The position numbers were made by a program, and so were the translations under genes. From contig JAHHHK010000044.1 of NCBI GenBank assembly GCA_019359395.1, positions 1 through 53,805 on the forward strand: DNA of 53,805 bases. The letters are read 5' to 3'. This document shows positions 17,405 through 26,436 of the stretch, one piece after another; the stretch's first letter is position 1; every line of letters begins with the position of its first letter. The notes below the pieces were generated by a model that made no database searches, was not told the origin of the DNA, and saw only the letters and a program-made list of their open reading frames with translations. This DNA comes from Komarekiella atlantica HA4396-MV6. Its GTDB lineage: Bacteria > Cyanobacteriota > Cyanobacteriia > Cyanobacteriales > Nostocaceae.

Positions 17405-18073
17405 TTATAAGTGTTTATCCGAACTTGATATAAGTCCTGTATTGCCTAAAAATCGTTCATAGTCTAGTGGAGTGTCAATGTCGATCGCACCATCAGGAAA
17501 TGAAACAGTAACGACTTCATCAATCAATTGATGAATCAGTCGTTTGGCACCTACATCACCCTGTAAAAGCATCAAATCTGGAAATAGCGTCAGATCGAAT
17601 AGAGCGGGAACACCGACAGTTCCAGCATATTCAGAGGTGATGATCCGCTTACCTGTTAACCAATACTGTTCAACCAATTGCTGGATCAACTGCACCGAGA
17701 TCAATGGCTGATCGGAAAGGGTGATGATTGCTGCCTCAAGCATCTGACATTGGGTTTGTAATGCCTCCAGCCCTGCGTGAATCGAAGAACTGATTCCTGT
17801 TGCCCAATCGTGATTTTTTATAATAGTGACGGGTAAATCACTCAGCTCTGACCGCAGTTGTTTTGCCTGTGCGCCCAACACGACGACAACAGGTTGGCAT
17901 CCAGAAGCGATCGCGATTTTCGCGGTATGGCGCAGAAAACTCTGTCCTCGATATTGCAGCAGTTGCTTGGGTTTGCCCAAACGAGTTGATGCGCCTGCTG
18001 CAAGAATCAGCACCCCGATCATCGTTACATCTTCAGTCTGTTTCATTTTGGTTTGTTCACTTACCTGGTTCAT
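17405..18073 (-). CDS. mocA: MobA-like nucleotidyltransferase (molybdenum cofactor cytidylyltransferase type)
   Basis: The 222-residue protein carries LILAAGASTRLGKPKQLL, the nucleotide-binding loop of MobA/MocA transferases, and a TLSDQPLI metal-binding Asp segment. MocA converts Mo-molybdopterin to the cytosine dinucleotide form used by paoABC-type aldehyde oxidoreductases, such as the operon at 21.2-25.3 kb. Its start overlaps the stop of the xdhC-like gene by four bases, indicating translational coupling. A start at an internal ATG (MIGVLIL) is possible. The cytidylyl versus guanylyl specificity is inferred from context. Confidence 0.8.
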   Translation of the reverse strand: MNQVSEQTKMKQTEDVTMIGVLILAAGASTRLGKPKQLLQYRGQSFLRHTAKIAIASGCQPVVVVLGAQAKQLRSELSDLPVTIIKNHDWATGISSSIHAGLEALQTQCQMLEAAIITLSDQPLISVQLIQQLVEQYWLTGKRIITSEYAGTVGVPALFDLTLFPDLMLLQGDVGAKRLIHQLIDEVVTVSFPDGAIDIDTPLDYERFLGNTGLISSSDKHL

Positions 18074-19245
18074 CCGTTCATCAAAACTCCATCAATACAA
18101 ACATTGGATACCGTGTTAAATTCACTATCCTGATGAATGGGTGCTTTTCGGTCTTTTAGAGACTGACCTGATCGACCCGTTAACACCATTTGAATTTCAG
18201 TAATGATCGCCAGCGCGATCGCTTCTGGTGCATCTGCGCCAATATCAAGACCCACAGGAGCGTAAAGACGTTGCAATTGTGCGTCTGTTGGTACAAATCC
18301 CTCAGATTTGAGGTCTTGCAGCAATCGTTGGGTACGGCTTTTAGGGCCAAGGATGCCGATGTAGCGTACAGGAGATGGTAATAAGGTTTGCAGTAGTGCT
18401 AAATCGCTCTCATACTTATGAGTCATAACTATAGCAACTGTGCGTGAATTTAGATTCAGGTGGTTCTGAATTGCTTGGGGTTCGCTAAAAATAATTTGGT
18501 CAGCATTAGGAAAACGTTCAAAGGTTATATAGCCTGGTCTATTATCAACAACTGTGACGTGCCAACCTTGGTGTTTAACAAGATTGACAACGGGAATGGC
18601 ATCATGACCTGCACCAAAAACTACCAAGGGAACAACAGGATGAATAACTTCTAGGAACACTTCAGCAATACTACTAGAAAGAATATAAGACTTTACCCGC
18701 GATTTTCCTTGGTTAAGTACTTGTTGCACATCTGGCAAAATCTGTTGCACAAGTGATTCATCTTCAATGTCACTAATCACAGTACCATCTGGCTTCAAGA
18801 ACAATCGAGATGCTACTTTGGCGCTTCCAGTCGCTTTAAATACGGTAGCCATTACTCCCGCCTGTTGCCCATGCAGACATTCTGCAATAAAATCTAGCTG
18901 AGCTTTGGCTAATTGGTTAGAAAGCGGCTCAATGAGTACCTCAACTGCACCATTACAACCAAGACCAAATCCCCAGACCATATCATCGCTGGCAGTAGTA
19001 TCATAATTGACAACAATTGGTACTCCATCGGCAAACATTAAACCTTGAGCTTTTTCAAACACATCACTTTCTAAGCAACCACCGCTTACACAGCCAATCA
19101 TTTGCCCTGCTTCAGTCAACAGCATCCGCGCACCTGGGCGACGATAGACAGAGCCACTAGTCTTGACTACGGTGGCTAGGGCAGTGAGTTCACCTTTATT
19201 TTGAGTTTGCTCAAAAGCCGCGAGTATGTTTTGCAGTTCTTTCAT
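18070..19245 (-). CDS. XdhC/CoxI-family molybdoenzyme maturation factor
   Basis: The 391-residue protein has the N-terminal XdhC_CoxI domain (GSVYRRPGARMLL, SGGCLE) and a C-terminal Rossmann-type domain (VVFGAGHDAIPVVNLV near 210). XdhC and PaoD proteins bind molybdenum cofactor, promote sulfuration and insert it into xanthine/aldehyde dehydrogenases. With the overlapping MocA-like gene it forms a maturation module for the paoABC-type enzyme 2 kb away. Confidence 0.88.
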   Translation of the reverse strand: MKELQNILAAFEQTQNKGELTALATVVKTSGSVYRRPGARMLLTEAGQMIGCVSGGCLESDVFEKAQGLMFADGVPIVVNYDTTASDDMVWGFGLGCNGAVEVLIEPLSNQLAKAQLDFIAECLHGQQAGVMATVFKATGSAKVASRLFLKPDGTVISDIEDESLVQQILPDVQQVLNQGKSRVKSYILSSSIAEVFLEVIHPVVPLVVFGAGHDAIPVVNLVKHQGWHVTVVDNRPGYITFERFPNADQIIFSEPQAIQNHLNLNSRTVAIVMTHKYESDLALLQTLLPSPVRYIGILGPKSRTQRLLQDLKSEGFVPTDAQLQRLYAPVGLDIGADAPEAIALAIITEIQMVLTGRSGQSLKDRKAPIHQDSEFNTVSNVCIDGVLMNG

Positions 19246-19286
19246 AGGTAGTGGAGTTCTTTTATTTTGAATTAATTTGTTTGTTA

Positions 19287-19703
19287 CTAGCCACCAATTT
19301 TGGACATTGTTCGCTTGTAAGTACTTGTGGTGCTAGTTTCTCTTTGCTTAAAGTTAATTGTGGGTTTTAGTGTCAACAACTCCCGCACCTGTGCTTGCAA
19401 CTGAGTAGGAGCAACACCGGAGCGCAAAGCCGTTTTCAGATTAATTTGTCCAGTTTCGTTCAATAAACAGGGACGTAACCAGCCGTCAGCAGAAAGCCGT
19501 ATCCGATTACAACGATCGCAAAAACACTCTGACATCTGGCTGATAAATCCTACCGTACCTAAAGCTTTAGGAATTTGAAAGATATCCGCAGGGCCCTCAC
19601 CACATACTCGTGATTCTGTCAAACCCCAATGAGAGCGGATACGTTGGCGTAAATTTGCTGAAGATATCCAACCGCGATCGCTAAATAATTGAAAATTACC
19701 AGA
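19287..19703 (-). pseudogene. moaA: moaA, C-terminal fragment (GTP 3',8-cyclase)
   Basis: Reading in from about 19703, the frame gives [26 protein letters not shown] and [19 protein letters not shown], the second iron-sulfur cluster region of MoaA, to a stop at 19287. An in-frame stop at 19704-19706 precedes it. The radical-SAM CxxxCxxC half is missing. MoaA makes the first molybdopterin intermediate, so this was part of a molybdenum-cofactor set with the mocA/xdhC genes 40 bases downstream. A working copy must be elsewhere. Confidence 0.8.
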
Positions 19704-19752
19704 TCAGCATAAACTCTATAATGAACCTTAAGACTGAAGGTGCGTGAAAATA

Positions 19753-19944
19753 CTATAATGCCAGCGCAGAGTCGCAAATGGCACACCCTGCCGATGACAG
19801 TGGCACGAATGGCACAATTGGCGTACCGTACAAATGGTGGATCACGTCCCACACAGTGTGCAGCAGCCGTCCAATCCCAATGAAGCGGTAATCCTGTAAG
19901 CCCCAGTAAGCTATGCAAGTCATCACCGCACAGCATCCTAACAT
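19753..19944 (-). pseudogene. Fragment of a DUF6010-like membrane protein
   Basis: A 63-codon frame contains MTCIAYWGLQDYRFIGIGRL, then HTVWDVIHHLYGTPIVPFVP and AGCAICDS, which I associate with DUF6010 integral membrane proteins. The N-terminal helices and the C-terminal part are missing. It abuts the moaA fragment, consistent with deletion of the intervening DNA. Confidence 0.5.
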
Positions 19945-20047
19945 TGCTTATGCAGCCTAATCGATGCACGACCTTTCATTGCCAGATTAATAGATATCGG
20001 CTCGCATCGATCGATACGATTGGATTGACTATATTTTTGAGCTTTTA

Positions 20048-20677
20048 TTAGTAAGAAATCAGTGGTGCTTGGTACAGATAGCGATCGTCGGTGAGTTGCC
20101 CAAGGACAAAATCCGCCACATCCGATCGCGAGATTTTTCCGACTGTCACCCCAGTTAAATCAGTCATCACTCGGTAATGCCCTTTGGCAGGATCATCGGT
20201 CAATCCTCCCGGACGCACGATCGTCCAATCGAGATTACTCTGGCGAATTTCGGCTTCCTGACGGTCTTTGTCGTCATAGATCCGCTGCAATATCAATGGC
20301 AGAATTAGCTTGTCATAGAGAAAGCCGCCATGACCTTTACTATCCCCTGCACCCACTCCAGTAATGCAAATCAATCGCTTGACACCGTGCCGCTCCATCG
20401 CCTGAACTAAGTTTTTTGTGCCTTCCGAGAGTAGCGTCACTGGTTCAAAACTGATTTTTCTCGTGCCCAAGGAGCTGATGACTGCATCTTGCTGCTGCAT
20501 CGCATCTAATGAGACGCGATCGAGGATGTCCCCTTGCACAACCTGGAGAGAGTTGTGCTGCATTTCAAACTTGTCGGGATTGCGAACGAGCGCAGTGATG
20601 TCGTGTCCCTGGGTTAAGCCTCGATCGACAATCTGCCGTCCTGTCGCTCCTGTTGCCCCAATTACGAAGATTCTCAT
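20048..20677 (-). CDS. NAD(P)-binding SDR-a/NmrA-type protein
   Basis: The 209-residue protein starts MRIFVIGATGATGRQIVDRG with the TGATGRQ nucleotide loop, and has LICITGVGAGDSKGHGG and WTIVRPGGLTDDP segments of the short atypical SDRs (flavin/biliverdin reductase-like). Function is unknown; such proteins often reduce flavins or tetrapyrroles or have lost catalysis. Confidence 0.85.
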   Translation of the reverse strand: MRIFVIGATGATGRQIVDRGLTQGHDITALVRNPDKFEMQHNSLQVVQGDILDRVSLDAMQQQDAVISSLGTRKISFEPVTLLSEGTKNLVQAMERHGVKRLICITGVGAGDSKGHGGFLYDKLILPLILQRIYDDKDRQEAEIRQSNLDWTIVRPGGLTDDPAKGHYRVMTDLTGVTVGKISRSDVADFVLGQLTDDRYLYQAPLISY

Positions 20678-20771
20678 TGATGTTTCTCACTTACAAGACT
20701 ATAGGCTAGTTTTTGATCGATCCTCAGACGCGACTTGGTGCAGGCATTACTACACAATTGCACAAACTGGA

Positions 20772-20823
20772 ATAACGTGCCGCTCTCAATCATCGATTGC
20801 ATCATGTTGTAATTGTAAAATCG
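20772..20823 (-). pseudogene. NmrA/HSCARG gene scrap
   Basis: About 17 codons read RFYNYNMMQSMIESGT, matching the FFYNYNGMHPMIEQGT segment of the gene at 11308. Flanking sequence is unrelated. It is a small internal fragment of an HSCARG-like gene. Confidence 0.45.
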
Positions 20824-20943
20824 GATATGCCATCGTCTATCAATAGTCAGAGCTGCAAGCTCCAAAACTTCGTGGTCGTTAACTTAAACTAATCCGAAGA
20901 TAATCTACAGAATTCATGATTGCTTTTAAGTTAGTAACACATT

Positions 20944-20970
20944 CCCACTGGATTTATCCAGTGGGCTTTT
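20944..20970 (+). terminator. Hairpin with T-rich tail, no gene upstream
   Basis: CCCACTGGA and TCCAGTGGG form a perfect 9-bp stem around TTTA, followed by CTTTT on the plus strand. This has the form of an intrinsic terminator for plus-strand transcription, but no plus-strand gene lies directly upstream (20048-20677 is on the minus strand). It may belong to a gene lost by rearrangement. Confidence 0.4.
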
Positions 20971-21040
20971 AGCAGTCTTGAGAAATAGCGGTTTATACTC
21001 AGGACTAAAGCCAACTGGCACACCCGTCTTTTGATAAAGA

Positions 21041-21106
21041 GTCAAGGGTCAAGGGTCAAGCGTCAAAAATCAAGGTTTTTTTGACTTTTGACTTTTGACT
21101 TTGGAC
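21041..21106. repeat. Heptameric short tandem repeats in inverted pair
   Basis: Repeats of GTCAAGG-type heptamers (21041-21075) are followed by their inverse TTTTGAC heptamers (21078-21100), so the block can fold into a long hairpin. Such heptamer repeats are characteristic of heterocystous cyanobacteria. The remainder of 20878-21175 shows no gene. Confidence 0.7.
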
Positions 21107-21175
21107 AGCCTAAACGAAAAAACTATGACACTTGCGTAAGTCCTAATACTGAACTGAAATTTTGCTCAGTTTCGA

Positions 21176-23461
21176 TTAAAGCAATTTATCGGGCGTAATC
21201 GGCAAACTTCTAATGCGCTTGCCTGTCGCGTTGAAAACCGCGTTGGCTACTGCCGCCGCTATGCCGACGCAGGCGATTTCACCTAAGCCGCGTGCGCCGA
21301 TGGGCGAAATGTGCGGGTCGGGTTTGCCGATAAAATGCACGTCAATCGGCGGCACGTCCAGATTAGCCGGAACGTGATAGTCGGCGAGAGTGCGCGTTAC
21401 CGGATTGCCAAAGCGTTTGTCGAAATGGGTTTCCTCCATTAGCGTTTCTCCCAAAGCGTAAATCACGCTGCCGATTATCTGCGAGCGGGCGGTTTTTTCG
21501 TTCATAATGCGCCCGACATCGTGAACGGTCGTCACGCGCCTGACGCGAATCGTGCCTAAATCCTCGTCCACCCACACTTCGACGAACTGCGCCCCGAACG
21601 ATTGAAACGAGTATTTTTGCGCGTCCGAATTTTCTTCCGAATCCGTCGGCGCTAAGATACAAGACGCGCCGGGCGCGCCCAATCCGCTGCCCGATGCCGG
21701 TATCGCCGTCGTGCAAGCCTCCAACGCCGTTTTGTTGTTGCGGCGCAAAATGTCCGAGTAGGAATCGGATTTCGAGCGATCGCTGCGGACGAAAAACTTC
21801 GCTTCGGAAAAAATGATTTCGGCGGGATTTACGCCGTTTAATTTCGATTTCGCGTCCGCCGTCGCCAACCCCATTAAATCTTTGCGGAGCATCTCGCACG
21901 CCGCCAGCACCGCCGGCAGAACGCTTGCCGTCGTCACTGAGCGGGCGGCGACCGGCGCGGGCGGCAAATCTGAGTCGCCGATCTCGACACGGATTTTTTC
22001 CAGCGGAACGCCGAGCGCGTCAGCCGCCGCCTGCGCCATAATCGTGTAAGTTCCGGTGCCGAGGTCTAGCGTCGCGCTTTGCACGACGACCCTGCCGTCC
22101 GCCGCGAGCCGCACGCGCGCCGAAGCGGAAGCGCGCGAAGCCGGATAAGTCGCCACCGCCGTCCCGTAACCGACCAGATACCGCCCGTCGCGCGTTTGCC
22201 TGGGTTGCTGTTTCCGGCGCGCCCAGCCGAACTTTTCGGCTCCCGTGCGGTAACATTCAATTAGGTGTTCGCTCGAATACGGAAGTTTGTTGACCGGGTT
22301 GGCTGTTGAGTGATTGATGATGCGAAACTCGATCGGATCAATTTTAAGCTCGTGTGCCATCTCGTCCATCGCCGATTCGAGCGCGAAACTGCCCGGAGCA
22401 TCGCCCGGACCGCGCACGAATGTTGGCGCGCCGATGTTTAAACGGGCTACTTGATAAGTAATCTCGCGGAGCGGCGCACTGTATAAAACTCCAGTCGGGC
22501 TGCCGCTCCGCTCGAAATATTGCGTCAAGTTGTTCGAGTATGAATTGTTGTGGTGGCGAATCACCTGGAGCTTTCCGTCCCGACTCGCGCCGAGCGCGAC
22601 CTGCTGCTTCGTCTCGCTGCGCCGCCCGACGTTCGTCTGCATCATCTGGCGCGTGATGACGAGCTTGACCGGACGCTTGACCGCTTGACCAGCCATCACC
22701 GCCAACACGATGTTCGTCCACGGATTTGATTTTGAACCGAACGCGCCGCCGATGAACGGTGCCAACACGCGGATGTTTTCCGGTTTTAAGCTGAAGAAAT
22801 AAGCCGCAACTGCGCGCACCGTCAGCACGTCCTGCGTTGATTCGTGAATGGTAAGTTTGTCCGTCCCTTCCCAAGTGACAACGGTCGCGTGCGGCTCCAT
22901 CGGATGATGATTTTCCGTCGGAGTCGTGTAAGTTCGCTCAATTTTCACCGGCGCGGCGGCGAGCGGCGAAGCGGCTTGACCGGTATTGAGCTGCGCCGGT
23001 TGACCCTGGGCTGTCTCCGGTCGGAAACCTTTCGGCAATTCGCTTTCAAAATCGATCGCCGGTTTTTCTTCGGCGTATGTGACGCGCACGAGTCCGGCGG
23101 CGTGGCGCGCCTGCTCGTAAGTTTCGGCGACGACCACCCCGATGAACTGCCAGAAATAATGAACTTTGTTGTCTTGCAGCGGCACCAGATTCTCGCCCAA
23201 ACGCCCGCGGGCCCGACTGAACTCCTGCTGATTGAAGGCTTTGAGACGCGGGGCGTTTTCGTGTGTCAAAACCGCTACCACGCCCGGCGATTTCAAAGCT
23301 GCGCTCCGGTCAATGCTGGTAATCGTGCCGTTAGCGATGGTCGAACGCACCGGAAAAGCGTAAGCCATATTAGTTTGATTAAACTCGGCGGCATATTTCG
23401 CCGCGCCCGTCACTTTTAGCCGCCCGTCAATGCGGTTAATCGGTTTGCCTATTTCTGCCAT
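21176..23461 (-). CDS. paoC: Aldehyde oxidoreductase, molybdenum cofactor-binding subunit
   Basis: The 761-residue protein has the xanthine dehydrogenase-family layout: N-terminal a/b-hammerhead (GAAKYAAEF), then two molybdopterin-binding domains with GGAFGSK (about 235-241), FVRGPGDAPGSF, and the catalytic Glu near residue 728 in GARGLGE. It hydroxylates aldehydes with a molybdenum cytosine dinucleotide cofactor, as in PaoC/YagR. It is last of a three-gene minus-strand operon whose first subunit is Tat-exported, so the complex is probably periplasmic. The gene is markedly GC-rich with almost no HIP1 sites, suggesting transfer. A C-terminal piece of a second copy is at 1655-1820. Confidence 0.9.
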   Translation of the reverse strand: MAEIGKPINRIDGRLKVTGAAKYAAEFNQTNMAYAFPVRSTIANGTITSIDRSAALKSPGVVAVLTHENAPRLKAFNQQEFSRARGRLGENLVPLQDNKVHYFWQFIGVVVAETYEQARHAAGLVRVTYAEEKPAIDFESELPKGFRPETAQGQPAQLNTGQAASPLAAAPVKIERTYTTPTENHHPMEPHATVVTWEGTDKLTIHESTQDVLTVRAVAAYFFSLKPENIRVLAPFIGGAFGSKSNPWTNIVLAVMAGQAVKRPVKLVITRQMMQTNVGRRSETKQQVALGASRDGKLQVIRHHNNSYSNNLTQYFERSGSPTGVLYSAPLREITYQVARLNIGAPTFVRGPGDAPGSFALESAMDEMAHELKIDPIEFRIINHSTANPVNKLPYSSEHLIECYRTGAEKFGWARRKQQPRQTRDGRYLVGYGTAVATYPASRASASARVRLAADGRVVVQSATLDLGTGTYTIMAQAAADALGVPLEKIRVEIGDSDLPPAPVAARSVTTASVLPAVLAACEMLRKDLMGLATADAKSKLNGVNPAEIIFSEAKFFVRSDRSKSDSYSDILRRNNKTALEACTTAIPASGSGLGAPGASCILAPTDSEENSDAQKYSFQSFGAQFVEVWVDEDLGTIRVRRVTTVHDVGRIMNEKTARSQIIGSVIYALGETLMEETHFDKRFGNPVTRTLADYHVPANLDVPPIDVHFIGKPDPHISPIGARGLGEIACVGIAAAVANAVFNATGKRIRSLPITPDKLL

Positions 23462-23488
23462 TTTATTTGTTCTCCCTGCTTTAAAACT

Positions 23489-24499
23489 TTATGCGTTCGT
23501 GCCGCCGTTCATTGCCTGCGTCAACGCGCGAACAATCGCCCGCGTTCCCAATTCGACTTTAAATTTATTGTGTTCGAGCGGTCTGGCGTTACGCATTTCT
23601 GCTTCTGCCGCCGCTTTAAAATTCGCTTCTGTCGCTGCTTTGCCCGTCAGAAACTTTTCGGCTTCTAACGCTCGCCACGGTTTGTGCGAAACGCCGCCCA
23701 TTGCCAGGCGGACTTGTTTGATTCGGTTGCCGTTAGTCTCTAATGCGGCAGCAACCGAGACGAGCGCGAAGGCGTAACTGCTGCGATCGCGAACTTTTAG
23801 ATAGTAAGATTTATCAGCAAAATTATTTTTCGGCAGTTCGATTGCGGTAATTAACTCGCCGTGTGTCAGCGTGTTGTCCCGTTCGGGATTATTTCCAGGC
23901 AGGCGATGATAATTGACGAACGGAATACGGCGCTGAGTGCCGTCTGCCTTTTGAACGTGAACGATCGCATCAAGGGCGACGAGCGCGATCACCATATCCG
24001 ACGGGTGCGTGGCAACGCAATCTTTTGACCAGCCGAAGATCGCGTGATTGCGGTTGATGCCTTCAAGCGCGCCGCAGCCCGTTCCTGGTTCGCGTTTGTT
24101 GCACGGCATCGCCGTATCGTAAAAATACGAGCAGCGCGTCCGCTGATTGAGATTGCCGCCGTTAGTCGCCATATTGCGAATCTGCCCGCTCGCGCCCGCC
24201 AAAATCGCCTGCGTCAAAAGCGGGTAGTTTTGCCGGACGAGCGGATGATTTGCCGTATCGGAGTTTTTCGCCAACGCCCCGATTGACAAATTGCCGCGCC
24301 CTGTGCGATCTGCGAGAGTTCTGATTTGCGTCAGGTTCAGGCGCGTAATGTCAACTAATTCGACGGGACGCGCCACATCTTCCTTCATCAAGTCGATTAG
24401 GTTGGTGCCGCCCGCCAGAAATTGTGAATTTGCATTCGCCGCAACGGTTTGCACGGCTGTACCTGCATCATTAGCTTTCGTATATTTAAAAGGTCTCAT
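23489..24499 (-). CDS. paoB: Aldehyde oxidoreductase, FAD-binding subunit
   Basis: The 336-residue protein is a CoxM/PaoB-type flavoprotein with the FAD loop AGGTNLIDL (about 29-37) and ATNGGNLNQRTRC. The Cys123, Cys133 and Cys142 insertion (RCSYFYDTAMPCNKREPG...C) matches the extra 4Fe-4S site of PaoB rather than ordinary FAD subunits. It passes electrons from the 2Fe-2S subunit to an acceptor. Three bases separate it from the paoA-like stop and 27 from the paoC-like start, so the three genes form an operon. Confidence 0.9.
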   Translation of the reverse strand: MRPFKYTKANDAGTAVQTVAANANSQFLAGGTNLIDLMKEDVARPVELVDITRLNLTQIRTLADRTGRGNLSIGALAKNSDTANHPLVRQNYPLLTQAILAGASGQIRNMATNGGNLNQRTRCSYFYDTAMPCNKREPGTGCGALEGINRNHAIFGWSKDCVATHPSDMVIALVALDAIVHVQKADGTQRRIPFVNYHRLPGNNPERDNTLTHGELITAIELPKNNFADKSYYLKVRDRSSYAFALVSVAAALETNGNRIKQVRLAMGGVSHKPWRALEAEKFLTGKAATEANFKAAAEAEMRNARPLEHNKFKVELGTRAIVRALTQAMNGGTNA

Positions 24500-24502
24500 A
24501 AT

Positions 24503-25255
24503 TTATGCTGCCGCCTCGCCTGTTTCCTTCTTCATTTCTGGCACGTCAAAAATCGCCGTCTCGTTTTCACCCGCAAACTGCCATGTCTGCGCCTGTGCCT
24601 TGCCGGTGTGAACTTCTCTGATCGCCGCGACGATGTTAGGATAAGCACCGCAGCGACAAATGTTGCCTGACATTCTTTCTTTGATTTCGTCGTCGGTTAA
24701 TTGCACCGCACGCGGTTTCTGCCGCACGTCCGTTGTGACATAACTCGCCTCACCGTTTTTTGCTTCATTTAAAACGGCAACCGCCGAGCAAATCTGACCG
24801 GGCGTACAGTAGCCGCACTGAAACCCGTCATGCTTGATAAACGCCGCCTGCATCGGGTGCAGATCGTCGCCTTGCGCCAAACCCTCGCTCGTCGTCACAT
24901 CTGCGCCTTCGCACGTCGCCATAAGCGTCAGGCAGGACAACACACGCCGCCCGTCAACAATCACCGTGCAGGCACCGCACTGACCGTGATCGCAGCCTTT
25001 TTTCGAGCCAGTCAGCCCGATGTGTTCGCGCAGGGCATCGAGTAAGGTCACACGCGGTTCAAGCTTGAGTGAATGGGATTTGCCGTTGATGTTCAGTGCC
25101 ACATTCACCACATTCGACTGAGATGGAGATGGAACTAGTGGTGGTTGAGGACTGGTTTGTGCAATTGATCGCTTCATCCAGTTTCCTACTGTTGCCATCA
25201 TCGTACCAATCATTATCAGTTGACCGAAGCGGCGGCGTCTTAACCTAATTCTCAT
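24503..25255 (-). CDS. paoA: Aldehyde oxidoreductase, 2Fe-2S subunit, Tat-exported
   Basis: The 250-residue protein starts with a Tat signal (RRRRFGQL, then hydrophobic residues) and a proline-rich linker. It has two 2Fe-2S domains: the plant ferredoxin type with Cys88, 93, 96 and 108 (GCDHGQCGACTV), and the helical type with Cys147, 150, 200 and 202 (CGYCTPG, CRCG). It relays electrons from the molybdenum site to FAD and carries the complex to the periplasm. It is the first gene of paoABC. A paralog with the same signal-peptide style is at 34316, and a third fragment is at 31916. Confidence 0.92.
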   Translation of the reverse strand: MRIRLRRRRFGQLIMIGTMMATVGNWMKRSIAQTSPQPPLVPSPSQSNVVNVALNINGKSHSLKLEPRVTLLDALREHIGLTGSKKGCDHGQCGACTVIVDGRRVLSCLTLMATCEGADVTTSEGLAQGDDLHPMQAAFIKHDGFQCGYCTPGQICSAVAVLNEAKNGEASYVTTDVRQKPRAVQLTDDEIKERMSGNICRCGAYPNIVAAIREVHTGKAQAQTWQFAGENETAIFDVPEMKKETGEAAA

Positions 25256-25308
25256 ACGTGTTCTCTTTCTCTACAAATAAATTTCGGTATAGCTTCCAAA
25301 ATAGAGTA

Positions 25309-25645
25309 CTACTGGGGAGTGGCGATCGCGGTACATCCGTTGTAGATAAAGGCGACAAGCGCACTTGTAAGTGTAATACCTAGCAACATCCGCACAAATC
25401 CCAGCCAAAGACCATGAACATATTTGTGGAGCATTCCAAACCAATCTTCCAATTGCTAGGTGTGCGTAATGCAACCGTGATCGAAGTGATAAAACTCATG
25501 CAACGCGACAGAAGATGGCTTTTCCGTCAGATGGAGGTCAAATATTTACTCTCGGTGGGTCGCAACCATCCGCGCCAGCACGATTCGGTTGTGCCATTAC
25601 CTCGTCAATAATCATCTGCAAGTCGGGGAACGCAGTAAAAAACAT
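25309..25645 (-). pseudogene. SnoaL-like ester cyclase, frameshifted
   Basis: Pieces in alternating frames read MFFTAFPDLQMIIDEVMAQ, NRIVLARMVATHRE, SVALHEFYHFDHGCITHT and QLEDWFGMLHKYVHG, in the order of SnoaL-like polyketide cyclase/ester cyclase proteins. A frameshift and two or more stops break the gene. The last open piece (25309-25434, from ATG) ends in an unrelated hydrophobic tail. The 5' end is joined to IS630 relic DNA. Confidence 0.6.
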
Positions 25646-25663
25646 CTACATGAGGAGTCATCG

Positions 25664-26241
25664 AGCGTCTGTTCATCCATGCTCCAAACCTCGATTTCGG
25701 CGTTTGGATATTGTGCTTGAAGAAACTTGAGCCTCAAATTGAGTTTTTTTTCCAGTTTTCTTGCTCAAGAGGGTTACTCATCCCATGTTCTGGCCGAGGA
25801 ACACGTAGCCTGTATCTCATTTGTTGTAGATACTCCCATCCTCTGTGCCGAGTTATACGTTTTCCTGTCAATTCACTTAACCAATCTGCTACTTTGCGAC
25901 CATTCCACAATCCGCTGTCTGGTGCTTTGTCTTTTAGTACTTGCTACAGGTGTGCTTGTTGTATGTCTGTTAAATTCGCTTCTTTGCCTGGGTTATGATG
26001 CCTTTGATCTCCCAGTGCGGTTGTTCATAGTTGGTTATAGCGTTTTACTAACTGATAAACTTGTATATCTTGTTATTTGCGCCACCTCAGCCACCATTTT
26101 TCCTGTCGCTAGTAACCAAATTATTTGGTAATGGCTGCGTTGTGTTGCTTCTGTCACCTGACGATAGCGAACCAACAGTTCCTCCGTACTCATGTGGTTA
26201 ATGAACCAATCTGTTTGGGCATAACACTTACATAAATGCAC
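25664..26241 (-). mobile_element. IS630-family transposase relic
   Basis: The minus strand carries an N-terminal helix-turn-helix part (26035-26241: MSTEELLVRYRQVTEATQRS). After frame changes come ADWLSELTGKRITRHRGWEY, LRVPRPEHG and AEIEVWSMDEQR, the winged-helix and first catalytic-Asp region of IS630-type transposases. Several frameshifts or stops interrupt it and the DDE C-terminus is gone. Insertion or deletion here disrupted the ester cyclase gene at 25309-25645. Confidence 0.7.
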
Positions 26242-26259
26242 TGCAACTGTTCCACTCTT

Positions 26260-26436
26260 ATATCTGTTGTTCGGCTAGGCTGCGTTGGAGACTTTGTAGT
26301 GATGTTTTGGCTTCTGCTAGTTTTAGCCCCAAGTTTTCTGGATGTAAGGAACCGCGCGAAATCTCCATGATTTCTTGGACAACTTGGGAATCTCCATGAT
26401 CTGACTCCACAACTATTTGGATTTTAACTTTCACAC
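26260..26436 (-). pseudogene. ISKra4-family transposase N-terminal fragment
   Basis: A GTG overlapping the preceding gene's stop starts VKVKIQIVVESDHGDSQVVQ, with GSLHPENLGLKLAEAKTSL following, which I recognise as the N-terminus of ISKra4 transposases. It stops after SLAEQQI near residue 57. The remainder of the element is absent. Confidence 0.6.

Noticed and set aside
20944-20970. Hairpin as a riboswitch or regulatory RNA
   Set aside because: A simple perfect stem with a T-rich tail is explained as a terminator; no conserved RNA elements are visible.
21363-24670. Many long open frames on both strands across the paoABC genes
   Set aside because: High GC lowers stop frequency; these frames lack ribosome binding sites and families, and lie opposite well-supported subunits.
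25727-26131. Hydrophobic 134-residue plus-strand frame that looks like a membrane protein
   Set aside because: It is the antisense of the IS630 transposase relic, whose minus-strand pieces match the family in order.
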